Origin: CAYVBW01 sp964449995
Lineage (GTDB): Bacteria > Patescibacteriota > Microgenomatia > UBA1400 > PJMF01
Direction of reading: 5' to 3'
Assembly: GCA_964449995.1 (NCBI GenBank)
Contig: CAYVBW010000004.1
Location: 1 to 45,642 of the forward strand
Length of the DNA: 45,642 nucleotides
A program made the position numbers and the translations under genes. This document shows, piece by piece, positions 8,994 to 17,100 of the stretch. The notes under the pieces are model-generated. The model made no database searches and was not told where the DNA came from. It saw only the letters and a program-made list of their open reading frames with translations. Numbering within the stretch: position 1 is the first letter of the stretch; every line of letters starts with the position of its first letter.

Positions 8994-9028
8994 CCAAGCC
9001 CATATAGTCTTTGACTATATGGGCTTGG
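8994..9028 (-). terminator. Strong hairpin terminator downstream of membrane protein gene
   Basis: A perfect 16-bp stem with a 3-nt loop (arms 8994-9009 and 9013-9028) lies just beyond the 3' end of the - strand membrane protein gene. On the - strand it is followed by a short T-rich run. Part of the arm is repeated in two adjacent 12-bp direct repeats (9020-9031 and 9032-9043), giving an alternative pairing partner. Confidence 0.65.
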
Positions 9029-9133
9029 GCATGGGCTTGGGCAACCTTAACGCAAAATTTACTCAAGTCCCCCACTCTATTTATATTTCTTGCAAAATCT
9101 ACAATGATTGCCAATTTAAAAAACAACAAAAAA

Positions 9134-9901
9134 CTATTTAAAAGGGAAAAAAATGACAAATAAAAAGCCTAATATTATTGATATCAATGAGTATTCTACA
9201 ACTGTATTTTTGAATAGCCTACCCCTTAAAAATGACTGCAACAATCCTAACATCAAATAAGCAGAGCCAGTAATAAATAAAGACGTATTCCACAAAGGAA
9301 TAGGGATCAAAGACAGCAACATAGCAAACTCCGTTAAGGCAATGCTCACTAGCAGAGAATAAATCAAGATATCCTTAGCAATAAAATCTTCAAAATTCAC
9401 TGCCCAAAGAGACATCAGTGCCAAAGGAAAATGAACCAATCCAGTTAGTAAGCCGTTGGCCCAAAACGGAAGATTTAATGAAAATACAGTATTGGTGAGC
9501 AATAATGAAGTCAAAAGGGTGAAAAAAAAGCCAATAGCGTGAGCAGCGTACAACAGTTGGATCGTTCTCCCTTTTACCACAGAAAAAATATTAGAAGTTA
9601 AATATAAAGCATATAGACCAATAGCAAATAGTATCAAAATTATCAATTGACTCAAAAGATTGCCCGGTAACAAGAAGTAAAATAAGGCTACTGCAGCAGC
9701 ATACATAGTAGGTAGAGGTACAATTGTAAGCCTCTCATGGAACTGTAGATCATCAGATAAAGCAAAAGAAGACACTAAATAAGTAATAACAGTTAGCCCA
9801 GCAATGGCCCAATAACGCCATTCCAGACTCACATACTGAATAGCGAAAAATAAAAACGACAACAAAATGGTGGAAATAACAAACTTTTCTCTTCGTCTCA
9901 T
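9134..9901 (-). CDS. Polytopic membrane protein of unknown function
   Basis: I do not recognise the family. The 255-residue product is almost entirely hydrophobic, with about eight predicted membrane helices separated by short loops and a positively charged start (MRRREK), consistent with an N-in inner-membrane protein. Semi-conserved features include a loop with FHERLTIVPLPTMY near 75-88 and the motif NFEDFIAKD near 170. There is no signal peptide distinct from the first helix and no catalytic motif I can name. It starts 16 bases after yebC stops, on the same strand, so it is probably co-transcribed with yebC, and it is followed by the strong hairpin terminator at 8994-9028. Confidence 0.75.
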   Translation of the reverse strand: MRRREKFVISTILLSFLFFAIQYVSLEWRYWAIAGLTVITYLVSSFALSDDLQFHERLTIVPLPTMYAAAVALFYFLLPGNLLSQLIILILFAIGLYALYLTSNIFSVVKGRTIQLLYAAHAIGFFFTLLTSLLLTNTVFSLNLPFWANGLLTGLVHFPLALMSLWAVNFEDFIAKDILIYSLLVSIALTEFAMLLSLIPIPLWNTSLFITGSAYLMLGLLQSFLRGRLFKNTVVEYSLISIILGFLFVIFFPFK

Positions 9902-9917
9902 AATTCAAGTTTTAATA

Positions 9918-10475
9918 TTATAATTCTCCCAAATCATGTGAAGCATAATGTACATCCTCGATATCTTCAAGCTCTAGTAAATTTTCAACTAAAGTTTTTA
10001 ATTTAGCTTTTTGCTGATCGCCCTGAAGAGGAATAGTGATTTTGGGTTGATAGCCTCCTTCTTTTGTTCGATTAAACATATATTTAACCGAGCCTGGAGA
10101 ACCCAATGAACCTCCTGATTTACTTAAAATATTTCTCAACTCTGCAGTAGTCCTATTTTTATTCTCTGTTAAACAAACTATTAACAAGCCCACACCTTGA
10201 GAATCAAAGCCCTCATAAATAACTTCCTGTAATGCCCCATTTTCTCCCTTGCCTAAACCAGCATCAATAGCACGCCGAACATTGTCTTTAGGCATGTTTG
10301 CTTCTTTAGCCTTATCTAACCAGTATCTAAGATTGAGGTTGCTATTGGGATCTCCCCCTCCCTCTCGTACAGCTCCCCTAATATTCCTAGATATTTTGCT
10401 AAAAACTTTGCCTCTTTTTGCGTCTTCAGCTGCTTTTTTGTGCTTAATATTAGCCCATTTGCTATGACCTGACAT
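9918..10475 (-). CDS. yebC: YebC/PmpR family protein
   Basis: The YebC/TACO1 family comprises transcription or translation-associated factors; some members help ribosomes through difficult sequences, others bind DNA. The product opens with the family signature MSGHSKWANIKHKK, and also shows AKEANMPKDN near 60 and YEGFDSQGVGLLI near 88. The open frame extends upstream to a GTG, but the conserved family start is the ATG at 10475, which gives 185 residues and is adopted here. This is shorter than the usual roughly 240 residues because the C-terminal domain is abbreviated, a truncation at the level of family length rather than a frameshift. The membrane protein gene follows closely. Confidence 0.9.
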   Translation of the reverse strand: MSGHSKWANIKHKKAAEDAKRGKVFSKISRNIRGAVREGGGDPNSNLNLRYWLDKAKEANMPKDNVRRAIDAGLGKGENGALQEVIYEGFDSQGVGLLIVCLTENKNRTTAELRNILSKSGGSLGSPGSVKYMFNRTKEGGYQPKITIPLQGDQQKAKLKTLVENLLELEDIEDVHYASHDLGEL

Positions 10476-10600
10476 AAAAAAAATGTTTATTATTATCACC
10501 AGATTTGACCGCCTAAAGCTTAAACTCTGATTTATTCCAAATAATTATAACTCCACTTACCTATTTTGGCTAATCTCATGGCCAATAATTAATAATCTGC

Positions 10601-10629
10601 TTGACATCTACTGTAAAAATCAGTATTCT
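10601..10629 (+). promoter_or_regulatory. Sigma70-type promoter of the TPR protein gene
   Basis: TTGACA (10601-10606), a 17-base spacer and TATTCT (10624-10629) form a near-consensus promoter about 34 bases before the ATG at 10664. A second TTGACA at 10630-10635 has no good -10 partner. Confidence 0.7.
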
Positions 10630-10663
10630 TTGACAAAACTTAATAGAATAACAACTTAAAAAC

Positions 10664-11449
10664 ATGAAAAACATAGCTCCACTAACCAAAAGGGCTGTTG
10701 AGGCAGCGAAAAATAAGGATTGGAACTTAGCTATTGAAATTAATGAGGCGATACTTCAAGAAGATTCTCATAATATTGGAGCGCTCAATCGACTGGCCTT
10801 AGCCAGAATGCAACTAGGCCACGTAAGAGTTGCTAAAAGATATCTCACAAAAGTGCTAGAACTTGATAAACATAACAAAATAGCCAGTAAAAATTTATCA
10901 AGAGTTGAAAAAAGAGACAAAAATCCAAAAATTAGCTTTAACCAAAAGAATTCATATATCGAAGAACCAGGAAAAGCTCAAATCATAAGTTTGATGAGAT
11001 TAGCTGACAAAAAAACTCTTGATCAAGTCTCAGTTGGACAGAGTAGCTTCCTAGAGCCAAAAAAGAATTATATTTCAATTTACTTAATTGAAGAAGATAA
11101 TGGAAAACAAACCCAATATTTGGGAGCCCTGCCAAAGGAAATCTCCCTCAGGCTAATGAAGTTAATAAAAACTGGTAATAAATATAGCTGCACAGTGCAT
11201 TCTATAAATGCTGATGAAGAAAAATGTAAAGTTTTAATTAAAGAATCTAGAGTTTCTGAAGCCAACCAAGGTATAACCTCCTTCCCTATCAGCAAACAAA
11301 TCCAATCTGAGATAATTGCTGATTTTTCCGGAGAGTATCTTGCCACAGGCGAAGAAAAAAGTGAAGCTAATACCTACGGGAAAGACGAGGAGATTATCGC
11401 TGACGAAATTGATGAAGAAGAAGATGATGATAATGAGGAATTTGATTAA
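10664..11449 (+). CDS. TPR-repeat protein with acidic tail
   Basis: Function unknown. The first 75 or so residues form about two tetratricopeptide repeats (WNLAIEINEAILQEDSHN, then ALARMQLGHVRVAKRYLTKV), indicating a protein-interaction scaffold. The middle (about 125-195) is a compact beta-rich region with a YLGALPKEISLRLMKLI segment resembling small nucleic-acid or ubiquitin-like folds, but not closely enough to name. The last 20 residues are nearly all Asp and Glu. There is no signal peptide or membrane segment, so it is cytoplasmic. It is the only + strand gene in this part of the window, transcribed alone from its own promoter and convergent with the LytR_C gene. Confidence 0.75.
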   Translation: MKNIAPLTKRAVEAAKNKDWNLAIEINEAILQEDSHNIGALNRLALARMQLGHVRVAKRYLTKVLELDKHNKIASKNLSRVEKRDKNPKISFNQKNSYIEEPGKAQIISLMRLADKKTLDQVSVGQSSFLEPKKNYISIYLIEEDNGKQTQYLGALPKEISLRLMKLIKTGNKYSCTVHSINADEEKCKVLIKESRVSEANQGITSFPISKQIQSEIIADFSGEYLATGEEKSEANTYGKDEEIIADEIDEEEDDDNEEFD

Positions 11450-11511
11450 ATCTTTTTAAATTAGATTCGCTTTTTCCCAACCCTTAATTCAGATAAAGCT
11501 TGTGCTAAATA

Positions 11512-12471
11512 CTAATTGGGTATTAATCTCCAAAATAATTGATCATCATTCAAAAAAATTACTAAGTCTGAACGAAATCTATTTAATAAAGGCTGAGTTT
11601 GATCTTGATTAATCTTAGCAGGCTCTCCCAGCAAAAGATGGTCGGCAATAGTTGTAATTAGCCCTATGCACTCCTCTTTACTTTTGTCAAAAGCAAAGGT
11701 TGTCTGATCCAAGCGCTGACCTTGATCAGCGCTATCAACTCTCACTACTCTGGAGCCGCTCTTTTCCAACAAATCAGTCATGCTTTGCGCATAGCCGGAA
11801 ATGTCAGTGGTATTAATAACAGCTATACTGCACGTTCTGGGTAAAACTACACTTGATGGCAATTGGCCTTTTTGGGGATCAATGTATTCATAGGTTGCTT
11901 TTCTAGCAAACATAAAAAGCTGTAGGTTTTTTTTAGCTTGTGCCAAATCTTTAATAGAAAAATCAGAAAAAAAATTCTCCCTCATAATTTTAGCTATATT
12001 CACATCAATGATTTTCTCTAAACTTGATACAACAACCACATCCTCTACTATTTGTCCTAAAATCCAAGAAAAATAATTGCTTTGATATTCGCCTTCTTTT
12101 AAATTTGCTAAAACTATACCCATATCCCTTAATTCCTGTCCTCTACTCTCTTTATTAAAGATGGTTACTTCATAATCCGATTTTAATAAATATGCCCTAA
12201 TTTTTTGTGTTTCTGCATTAAAGGATGCAAATAAAATTTCATCTTCATTAGAGCTTTTATTATTATTAATGAACACAATATTGGTATTTTTTGGAAGGGA
12301 CACTAAATGAGGTAAGCTAATCCAAAAAAGAATGATTAAAAAACACAAAATTCCTAAAGTTATTAAAATTGACTTAAACAATTTACTCAAAATTTTTTTG
12401 ACAGATTTAATAACAGACTTAAAACTTTTCTTTTTTTTTCTTTGATAAGATTTGAGACCAAAGTCTTTCAT
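11512..12471 (-). CDS. Membrane-anchored LytR C-terminal domain protein
   Basis: The 319-residue protein has a basic cytoplasmic N-terminus, one membrane helix at about 34-55 and an extracytoplasmic remainder. Residues about 60-200 resemble a degenerate LytR-CpsA-Psr module (VFINNN, LASFNAETQKIRAYLL). Residues about 213-300 match the LytR_C pattern: SIAVINTTDISGYAQSM followed by a Gly-Ser-Arg-Val-Val strand and RVDSADQ. LCP proteins transfer polymers to cell wall, but I cannot find their conserved arginines here, so enzymatic activity is doubtful. It lies 79 bases downstream of tsf on the same strand and may be read from the rpsB-tsf transcript. Cell-envelope assembly is the likely area of function. 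Confidence 0.7.
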   Translation of the reverse strand: MKDFGLKSYQRKKKKSFKSVIKSVKKILSKLFKSILITLGILCFLIILFWISLPHLVSLPKNTNIVFINNNKSSNEDEILFASFNAETQKIRAYLLKSDYEVTIFNKESRGQELRDMGIVLANLKEGEYQSNYFSWILGQIVEDVVVVSSLEKIIDVNIAKIMRENFFSDFSIKDLAQAKKNLQLFMFARKATYEYIDPQKGQLPSSVVLPRTCSIAVINTTDISGYAQSMTDLLEKSGSRVVRVDSADQGQRLDQTTFAFDKSKEECIGLITTIADHLLLGEPAKINQDQTQPLLNRFRSDLVIFLNDDQLFWRLIPN

Positions 12472-12550
12472 GGCAGTTTTATTTTAACAACACCAACAAC
12501 TTCTTAAACTCTTTTATCTAATTCTCAAAAAATCACTATCAGAACTAGTG

Positions 12551-13009
12551 TTACCCTAATTTATATCTAATGAATCTCTTGATCTCCATTTTTTCTCCAA
12601 CTTTACCGCTTAAAGATTTAATCAGCGTCTCAATAGTCATGCTTGGGTCCTTAATAAATTCTTGAGACATTAACTCCTCAATGTTTTCAGGATCCATAGC
12701 CGTAATCTGCATAGCAATGTCTTTAGCCATTGCCTTAAATTCTTCATTCTTAGCAACAAAATCAGTTTCACACTGAATTTCTAACATTGAACCAATTTGA
12801 CCGTTATTGTGGACATAACTCATGATCAAGCCAGACATAGTCTCTCTATCCAATTTTTTTTCTGCCCTAGCCAGACCAGCCCTCTCTACTAGTTTCGTTG
12901 CTTGATCAAAATCACCTTGCGCCTTTTCTAATGCTTCTTTACAGTCCATCATCCTTGCTCCTGTTTTTTCTCTTAGTTGTTTTATGTCTTTAACATTTGT
13001 TTTTGTCAT
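12551..13009 (-). CDS. tsf: Translation elongation factor Ts (short form)
   Basis: Nucleotide exchange factor that recycles EF-Tu-GDP. The N-terminal UBA-like domain is clear (IKQLREKTGARMMDCKEALE, residues 9-28) and is followed by the core signature ETDFVAKNEEFKAMAKDIAMQ near 81-101. At 152 residues it is about half the E. coli length and lacks the second half of the core and the dimerisation coiled coil, as in other compact EF-Ts proteins. It sits 60 bases downstream of rpsB, the classical arrangement. No Shine-Dalgarno motif is seen before the ATG. Confidence 0.93.
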   Translation of the reverse strand: MTKTNVKDIKQLREKTGARMMDCKEALEKAQGDFDQATKLVERAGLARAEKKLDRETMSGLIMSYVHNNGQIGSMLEIQCETDFVAKNEEFKAMAKDIAMQITAMDPENIEELMSQEFIKDPSMTIETLIKSLSGKVGEKMEIKRFIRYKLG

Positions 13010-13069
13010 AATAATTAGTTTAATAGATAATTACTTTAAAATTGATTAGCTGTTGCTTAATTTATTATT

Positions 13070-13792
13070 TTACTTTGCCTCTCGCCCAGCTAAATATGCT
13101 TGCCCAATTTGCTCCACAATAAAACTTATGCTCTTGGCTGCATCATCGTTTGCAGGAATAACAAGATCAACTAAATCTGGATCACTGTCGGAATCGGCCA
13201 TTGCAACTAATGGAGTATCTGTTAAATTCGCTTCTTTAACAGTTATATTTTCTCTCATAGGATCAACAACAAACAAAGCATCGGGCAAGGAATCAAGCCC
13301 TCTCACTCCCTCAAAAAATCTTTCTAACCGAGCTATCTCCTTTTTAAGTTGAGCCTGCTCAAATTTAGTAAAGGCATCATATTCACCACTCTTAAAGCCT
13401 TCTTCCATCTTTAACAAACTTTTTAAAGATTTTTTAATTTGTCCCCAATTAGTTAAAAAACCACCTAACCAACGAGAAGTGATATACATCATGCCAGATT
13501 TTTGAGCAACTTCTTCAACAATATCTCTTGCTTGACGCTTAGTTCCCACCATAATGACCTGCTTGTTCTCTTTCCCCAACTTATAAAAATAATTGTAAGC
13601 AAGCTTTAATTGTTCTGCGGTTTTAGCAAGATCAAAAACATGAAAACCATCCTTTTGTGTGTAAATAAACTCCTCCATTTTAGGATTCCATTTGTTGCGC
13701 TGGTGTCCAAAATGACAACCAGCCTCAAGTAAATCTCTCAAATCGTAATCAGGGGCCTTATTAGGTAATTTAGAAAAATCAATTACTGCCAT
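13070..13792 (-). CDS. rpsB: 30S ribosomal protein S2
   Basis: Primary small-subunit protein. The 240-residue product shows the S2 signatures LLEAGCHFGHQRNKWNPKM (residues 22-40), FYTQKDGFHVFDL-like strand near 45-55, and VVDPMRENITVKEA near 175-190. The length is typical. The start ATG is preceded on the - strand by AAGGAC with suitable spacing. It heads the rpsB-tsf operon and has a structured leader. Confidence 0.97.
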   Translation of the reverse strand: MAVIDFSKLPNKAPDYDLRDLLEAGCHFGHQRNKWNPKMEEFIYTQKDGFHVFDLAKTAEQLKLAYNYFYKLGKENKQVIMVGTKRQARDIVEEVAQKSGMMYITSRWLGGFLTNWGQIKKSLKSLLKMEEGFKSGEYDAFTKFEQAQLKKEIARLERFFEGVRGLDSLPDALFVVDPMRENITVKEANLTDTPLVAMADSDSDPDLVDLVIPANDDAAKSISFIVEQIGQAYLAGREAK

Positions 13793-13838
13793 ATATTTTG
13801 TCCTTATTTTTCTTTGCTAATAATTTTAACAAAGAAGC

Positions 13839-13884
13839 GCTTGTTTAACTTGAATTCAGGACTTGAAGGAAAAGCTAAACAAGC
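13839..13884 (-). promoter_or_regulatory. Structured leader of rpsB
   Basis: On the - strand GCTTGTTTA and TAAACAAGC pair perfectly over 9 bp around a 28-nt loop, ending about 46 bases before the rpsB ATG. A competing pairing uses TGAAGGA (13864-13870) with TCCTTCA (13913-13919). S2 autoregulates through its leader in other bacteria, so a translational switch is plausible but not shown. Confidence 0.4.
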
Positions 13885-13966
13885 TTTAGTTAATAATTCT
13901 TATCCTTCAGGGAGTCAAGTATAACACAAGAAAAATTTAGTGGCTAGTATAATCAAAATAGATTAC

Positions 13967-14326
13967 TCAAGAAACCTGCTTTGAATACTCGATTAAAGCT
14001 TTTTTTACACCCTCTCTACCAAAAACTCCGGCTATATAGTGTCTGTGTAAATGATAAATTGTTTGCATTTGAGGAGGGTGGATAAAAGTTAATGGTTTAA
14101 CCTTGCACTTTGTTTCTACATACCGATATGCTTTCAGACACATCTCTTGATACTCTTCCCATAAATCTTGATCTATCTCCTTTTCTTCTCTTATATGTGC
14201 TTTGGGAGCTAATAAAAAATGCATATCCTTAACAACTGGATATTTATCTTTGAAGAAAATAAAATTATCTGACTCAAAGATCATTTTTTCAATTTTTGAA
14301 ATTTTACAAAAAATACACTGTTTCAT
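13967..14326 (-). CDS. HIT-family protein (short)
   Basis: A 119-residue histidine-triad protein, predicted nucleotide hydrolase or transferase. It starts with a zinc-type CIFCKI motif, has a strand-helix core (FLLAPKAHIREEKEID) and ends with the triad HLHRHYI near residue 92-98. The family motif HxHxHxx is intact. It follows a second, longer HIT gene with only 3 bases between them, so the two are certainly co-transcribed. The substrate cannot be deduced. The N-terminal cysteine pair is shared with many HIT proteins. Confidence 0.85.
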   Translation of the reverse strand: MKQCIFCKISKIEKMIFESDNFIFFKDKYPVVKDMHFLLAPKAHIREEKEIDQDLWEEYQEMCLKAYRYVETKCKVKPLTFIHPPQMQTIYHLHRHYIAGVFGREGVKKALIEYSKQVS

Positions 14327-14329
14327 AGA

Positions 14330-15136
14330 TTATATTTGGTAGCCAAATAAATGATAAGTTTGCCTTAAATTATCTAACCAAATTTGCCTGTCGTTGTCAG
14401 TAGCATTTTTCCAATTCCATCTGCCTTTTTCTCCGTGTAACACCAAAGCAGATATTCTTCTTAAAATCTGAGAAGGGACCTCTATATTGTCTTTTTCTCT
14501 TAAAACCACTGCCCAATCTGAATTACTAAACACTAAATATGGATATCCCCCGCTATTTTCAGACAATTCTGATAGAAAATTTTCTGTTGACAAACTTCCC
14601 CTTAAGCCAATGCTTTTGAAATCCATATCAGCAGGTATTTCGTCTAGCATTTTATCTAAAATTTTAATACCCTCTATTGATTCGCTAATGGGGATCACGT
14701 GCCAGTGAGCATGAAACACAGAATTACCACAGGTAGTTTTCTCATTATTTAAAAAACCGCTACCGTGCTCAAACTCTAGTGTATCTGGCTTATTAAGAAT
14801 CTGTTTCACGCGATCATAAACATGAGCAAACTCTCTTCTACAGGAATCATCTAAAAAAGCATAAGAGGTAACATGTTTTTTGGGAACAATTAAAATGTGG
14901 CCACTTTTGACTGGTGCTAAATCAGGTAAAACCATTACTGACTCAGTTTCAAACAAAACTTGAGGAAAACCATTAAGTTCAGGGTACTGTTGATAAAAAC
15001 GCGAATCATTTTCTAGTCCATCACAAAAAGGGCAAAAACTGACTTCATTTTCAAAAGCATCAATTTTTTCAGTCTCCTCCCCTAAATTTTGTGGTTGATT
15101 GAAACTTTCTGGTTGAGGCCTTAAAAACTCCGTCAT
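14330..15136 (-). CDS. HIT-family protein (long, with C-terminal extension)
   Basis: The N-terminal half is a HIT domain: CPFCDG near residue 35, a strand SGHILIVPKKHVTSY near 86-100 and the triad HAHWHVIP near 146. About 100 further residues form a C-terminal domain I do not recognise, containing YPYLVFSNSDWAVVLRE-like strands and a helical end. The frame is open further upstream to a TTG at 15169, but that start would lie inside a strong hairpin. The ATG at 15136 is chosen, giving 268 residues. It heads a two-gene HIT unit. An Ap4A phosphorylase or GalT-like role is possible but unproven. Confidence 0.8.
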   Translation of the reverse strand: MTEFLRPQPESFNQPQNLGEETEKIDAFENEVSFCPFCDGLENDSRFYQQYPELNGFPQVLFETESVMVLPDLAPVKSGHILIVPKKHVTSYAFLDDSCRREFAHVYDRVKQILNKPDTLEFEHGSGFLNNEKTTCGNSVFHAHWHVIPISESIEGIKILDKMLDEIPADMDFKSIGLRGSLSTENFLSELSENSGGYPYLVFSNSDWAVVLREKDNIEVPSQILRRISALVLHGEKGRWNWKNATDNDRQIWLDNLRQTYHLFGYQI

Positions 15137-15145
15137 AAATAAAAT

Positions 15146-15176
15146 AACAAGCCTGGCAGTTTTTGCCAAGCTTGTT
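15146..15176 (-). terminator. Hairpin between nfo and the HIT genes
   Basis: AACAAGC (15146-15152) and GCTTGTT (15170-15176) form a 7-bp stem, with an inner GGCA/TGCC stem and a CT/AA internal loop. On the - strand it is followed by an ATTTTATTT run directly before the HIT ATG. It may end the lgt-rluD-nfo transcript or act as an attenuator. Confidence 0.5.
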
Positions 15177-15334
15177 TCAATAATTTATTAATAAACAAAA
15201 TTAATAAATTTTAACCTTAACATATGTAACAATTATATACAAAAATAAACAAAAATCACTAGTAATTTTGAAACATATTAGCTAAAAATTAACAAGACAC
15301 TTTTTTTGTGAAATTAAAAAAGTAACTAATTTCT

Positions 15335-16231
15335 CTATTTATCCACTAAATTCTTGATTCTTTCTATATTCTCTTGGTCAGGACCTTTGTCATCCAAGCC
15401 AGGAACTTCGGTTATTATTGGTATACCTATCAATGACTGATTGTTTAGAAATTGTTTTAAATCTGATTGAGGAATCAAGCCCTCGCTAATATTGGCGTGC
15501 CTGTCATTACCAGATCCAAATTTTGTTTTGCTGTCATTTACATGTAAACACCTAAGAGAGTCTGTCAAATGTAGGTCTTCAATAACTGTTACTAAATCCT
15601 CTTTTGTTGAATTTTGAGTGTATTTAGAACTGCCCACCAATGGATAGCCAGCAGCAAAAGCGTGGCAGGTATCGACACACCAACCAACCCTTTTACTCTT
15701 AATTTGATCAAGCAGCCATTTTATTTCTTTTAAATCAGAGGCTATTTTTCCTTTTTGTCCTGCAGAATTTTCAAGCAGCAGCATGCTATCTTGAGGTGTT
15801 TCTTGCAAAATACGTTTTATAATATCAACCAACTGATGCTTAACAGCATCCCATCCCCTGCCCTGATGGCTACCTAAGTGTACAACAACTCCCGAACCTT
15901 TTACTAAACTGTCAAACCTTAAGTCAAATATTAGAGACCGAACAGATTTATCAACCAACTCCTGATTATTAGAGGCTAAATTTACTAAATATAAAGCATG
16001 AGTAAAGATTGAATAAACGCTTAATTCTTGCTGGTTTGCAAACATTTTTTTGATATCATTTTTCTTTAACTCACTTCTTCTCCAAGACCGAGGACTTCCC
16101 GAAAAAACCTGCATGCAATTACCCCCAATAGCTGCTGCTCTCTCTACTGCTAGATGAACACCCCCGCTGACAGAAACATGACCACCAATCTCTGTAACAT
16201 GCTTTGAAACATCTTGTTTAAAATTAAGCAT
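15335..16231 (-). CDS. nfo: Endonuclease IV (AP endonuclease)
   Basis: Cleaves DNA at abasic sites in base excision repair, using three zinc ions. The 298-residue TIM-barrel protein shows GGHVSVSGGVHLAVERA (residues 17-33), the ENSAGQKGKIA metal-binding strand near 155, WCVDTCHAFAAGYPL near 185, HVNDSKTKFGSGNDRH near 230 and TEVPG near 275. All are family signatures with the expected His, Asp and Glu ligands. It lies 2 bases after rluD and shares a transcript with rluD and lgt. Confidence 0.95.
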   Translation of the reverse strand: MLNFKQDVSKHVTEIGGHVSVSGGVHLAVERAAAIGGNCMQVFSGSPRSWRRSELKKNDIKKMFANQQELSVYSIFTHALYLVNLASNNQELVDKSVRSLIFDLRFDSLVKGSGVVVHLGSHQGRGWDAVKHQLVDIIKRILQETPQDSMLLLENSAGQKGKIASDLKEIKWLLDQIKSKRVGWCVDTCHAFAAGYPLVGSSKYTQNSTKEDLVTVIEDLHLTDSLRCLHVNDSKTKFGSGNDRHANISEGLIPQSDLKQFLNNQSLIGIPIITEVPGLDDKGPDQENIERIKNLVDK

Positions 16232-16233
16232 AT

Positions 16234-17100
16234 TTATTTTATTAATAATCTTAATACCTCTCTTAAATCTTTAGCCAGCTCAGCTTCAACCATTATTTTT
16301 TTACCAGTTACAGGATGAATAAACTGTATTTGGAAAGCATGCAAGAACTGCCTAGGACACCACAATCTATCTAATTTACTCCTCTTGTCTCCCCCATATA
16401 TCATATCTGAAACCAAGGGGTGCTTAATATGGGCTAAATGTACCCTGATTTGATGAGTTCGCCCAGTTTCAGGCAAACACTCCAATAATGAAAAGCCCTG
16501 ATAGTAGCTTTTTGTATATTGTTTAATGTATTTTTTCTGCAAAGAATCTAGTGTTAAATTCAATGACGAATAATAGTCAGTCACTCGATAATAAGTTGTA
16601 GCTAACCTACCCTCAATTGCCACTGAAAATTTAAATTTGTCAATACTTGATCTAGCAATTGGCGCCCTGATAGTAGATGAGTTAACCCTTAATTCACCAT
16701 GAACTAAGCAAAGATATTTTTTTCTAATTTGTCTTTGTTTGAACTGATTGAGTAAATTCACTAAAGTTCCAGGATCTTTTGCCAGCAACAAAACTCCGCT
16801 GGTGTCTTTGTCCAATCGATGAACTAAACCTTGACGATTATTAAATATTTCTTCTGGAGAACCAAATTCAGGCTTAAAGTCTTTAGGCAACAAGGCTTGC
16901 CACTGCTGCTTATTGTTAATTATTTTTTGCATTCCCTTCTCAGAGTCCAACTTTTCACTCATCCATTGCTGCAGCGTATATCCCTTAACAGTTTGGGCTT
17001 CATTAACAACCATACCTGCAGGTTTATCAACTGCCAGCAGATATTCATCTTCATAAACAACCTCAGGCTTGAACTGTAGAGAGTTTTGAGAATTAGCCAT
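16234..17100 (-). CDS. rluD: RluD-type 23S rRNA pseudouridine synthase
   Basis: Converts uridine to pseudouridine in rRNA. The 288-residue protein has the RluA-family core: YEDEYLLAVDKPAGMVV near 16-32, the catalytic segment GLVHRLDKDTSGV with D97, and ETGRTHQIRVHLAHIKHPLVSD near 210-230. The usual N-terminal S4 domain is absent. Instead about 45 residues are inserted between the first strand and the catalytic motif. RluA, RluC and RluD cannot be separated with certainty. Its ATG overlaps the lgt stop (TAATG) and its stop lies 2 bases before nfo, so translational coupling is likely. Confidence 0.85.
   Translation of the reverse strand: MANSQNSLQFKPEVVYEDEYLLAVDKPAGMVVNEAQTVKGYTLQQWMSEKLDSEKGMQKIINNKQQWQALLPKDFKPEFGSPEEIFNNRQGLVHRLDKDTSGVLLLAKDPGTLVNLLNQFKQRQIRKKYLCLVHGELRVNSSTIRAPIARSSIDKFKFSVAIEGRLATTYYRVTDYYSSLNLTLDSLQKKYIKQYTKSYYQGFSLLECLPETGRTHQIRVHLAHIKHPLVSDMIYGGDKRSKLDRLWCPRQFLHAFQIQFIHPVTGKKIMVEAELAKDLREVLRLLIK

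Noticed and set aside
8974..9159. 61-codon - strand open frame spanning the strong hairpin
   Set aside because: It runs through the 16-bp terminator stem and the 12-base direct repeats and overlaps the 3' end of the membrane protein gene; probably not coding.
15137..15169. Longer N-terminus of the long HIT protein from a TTG
   Set aside because: The extension would be encoded by the hairpin at 15146-15176, which is better explained as a terminator.
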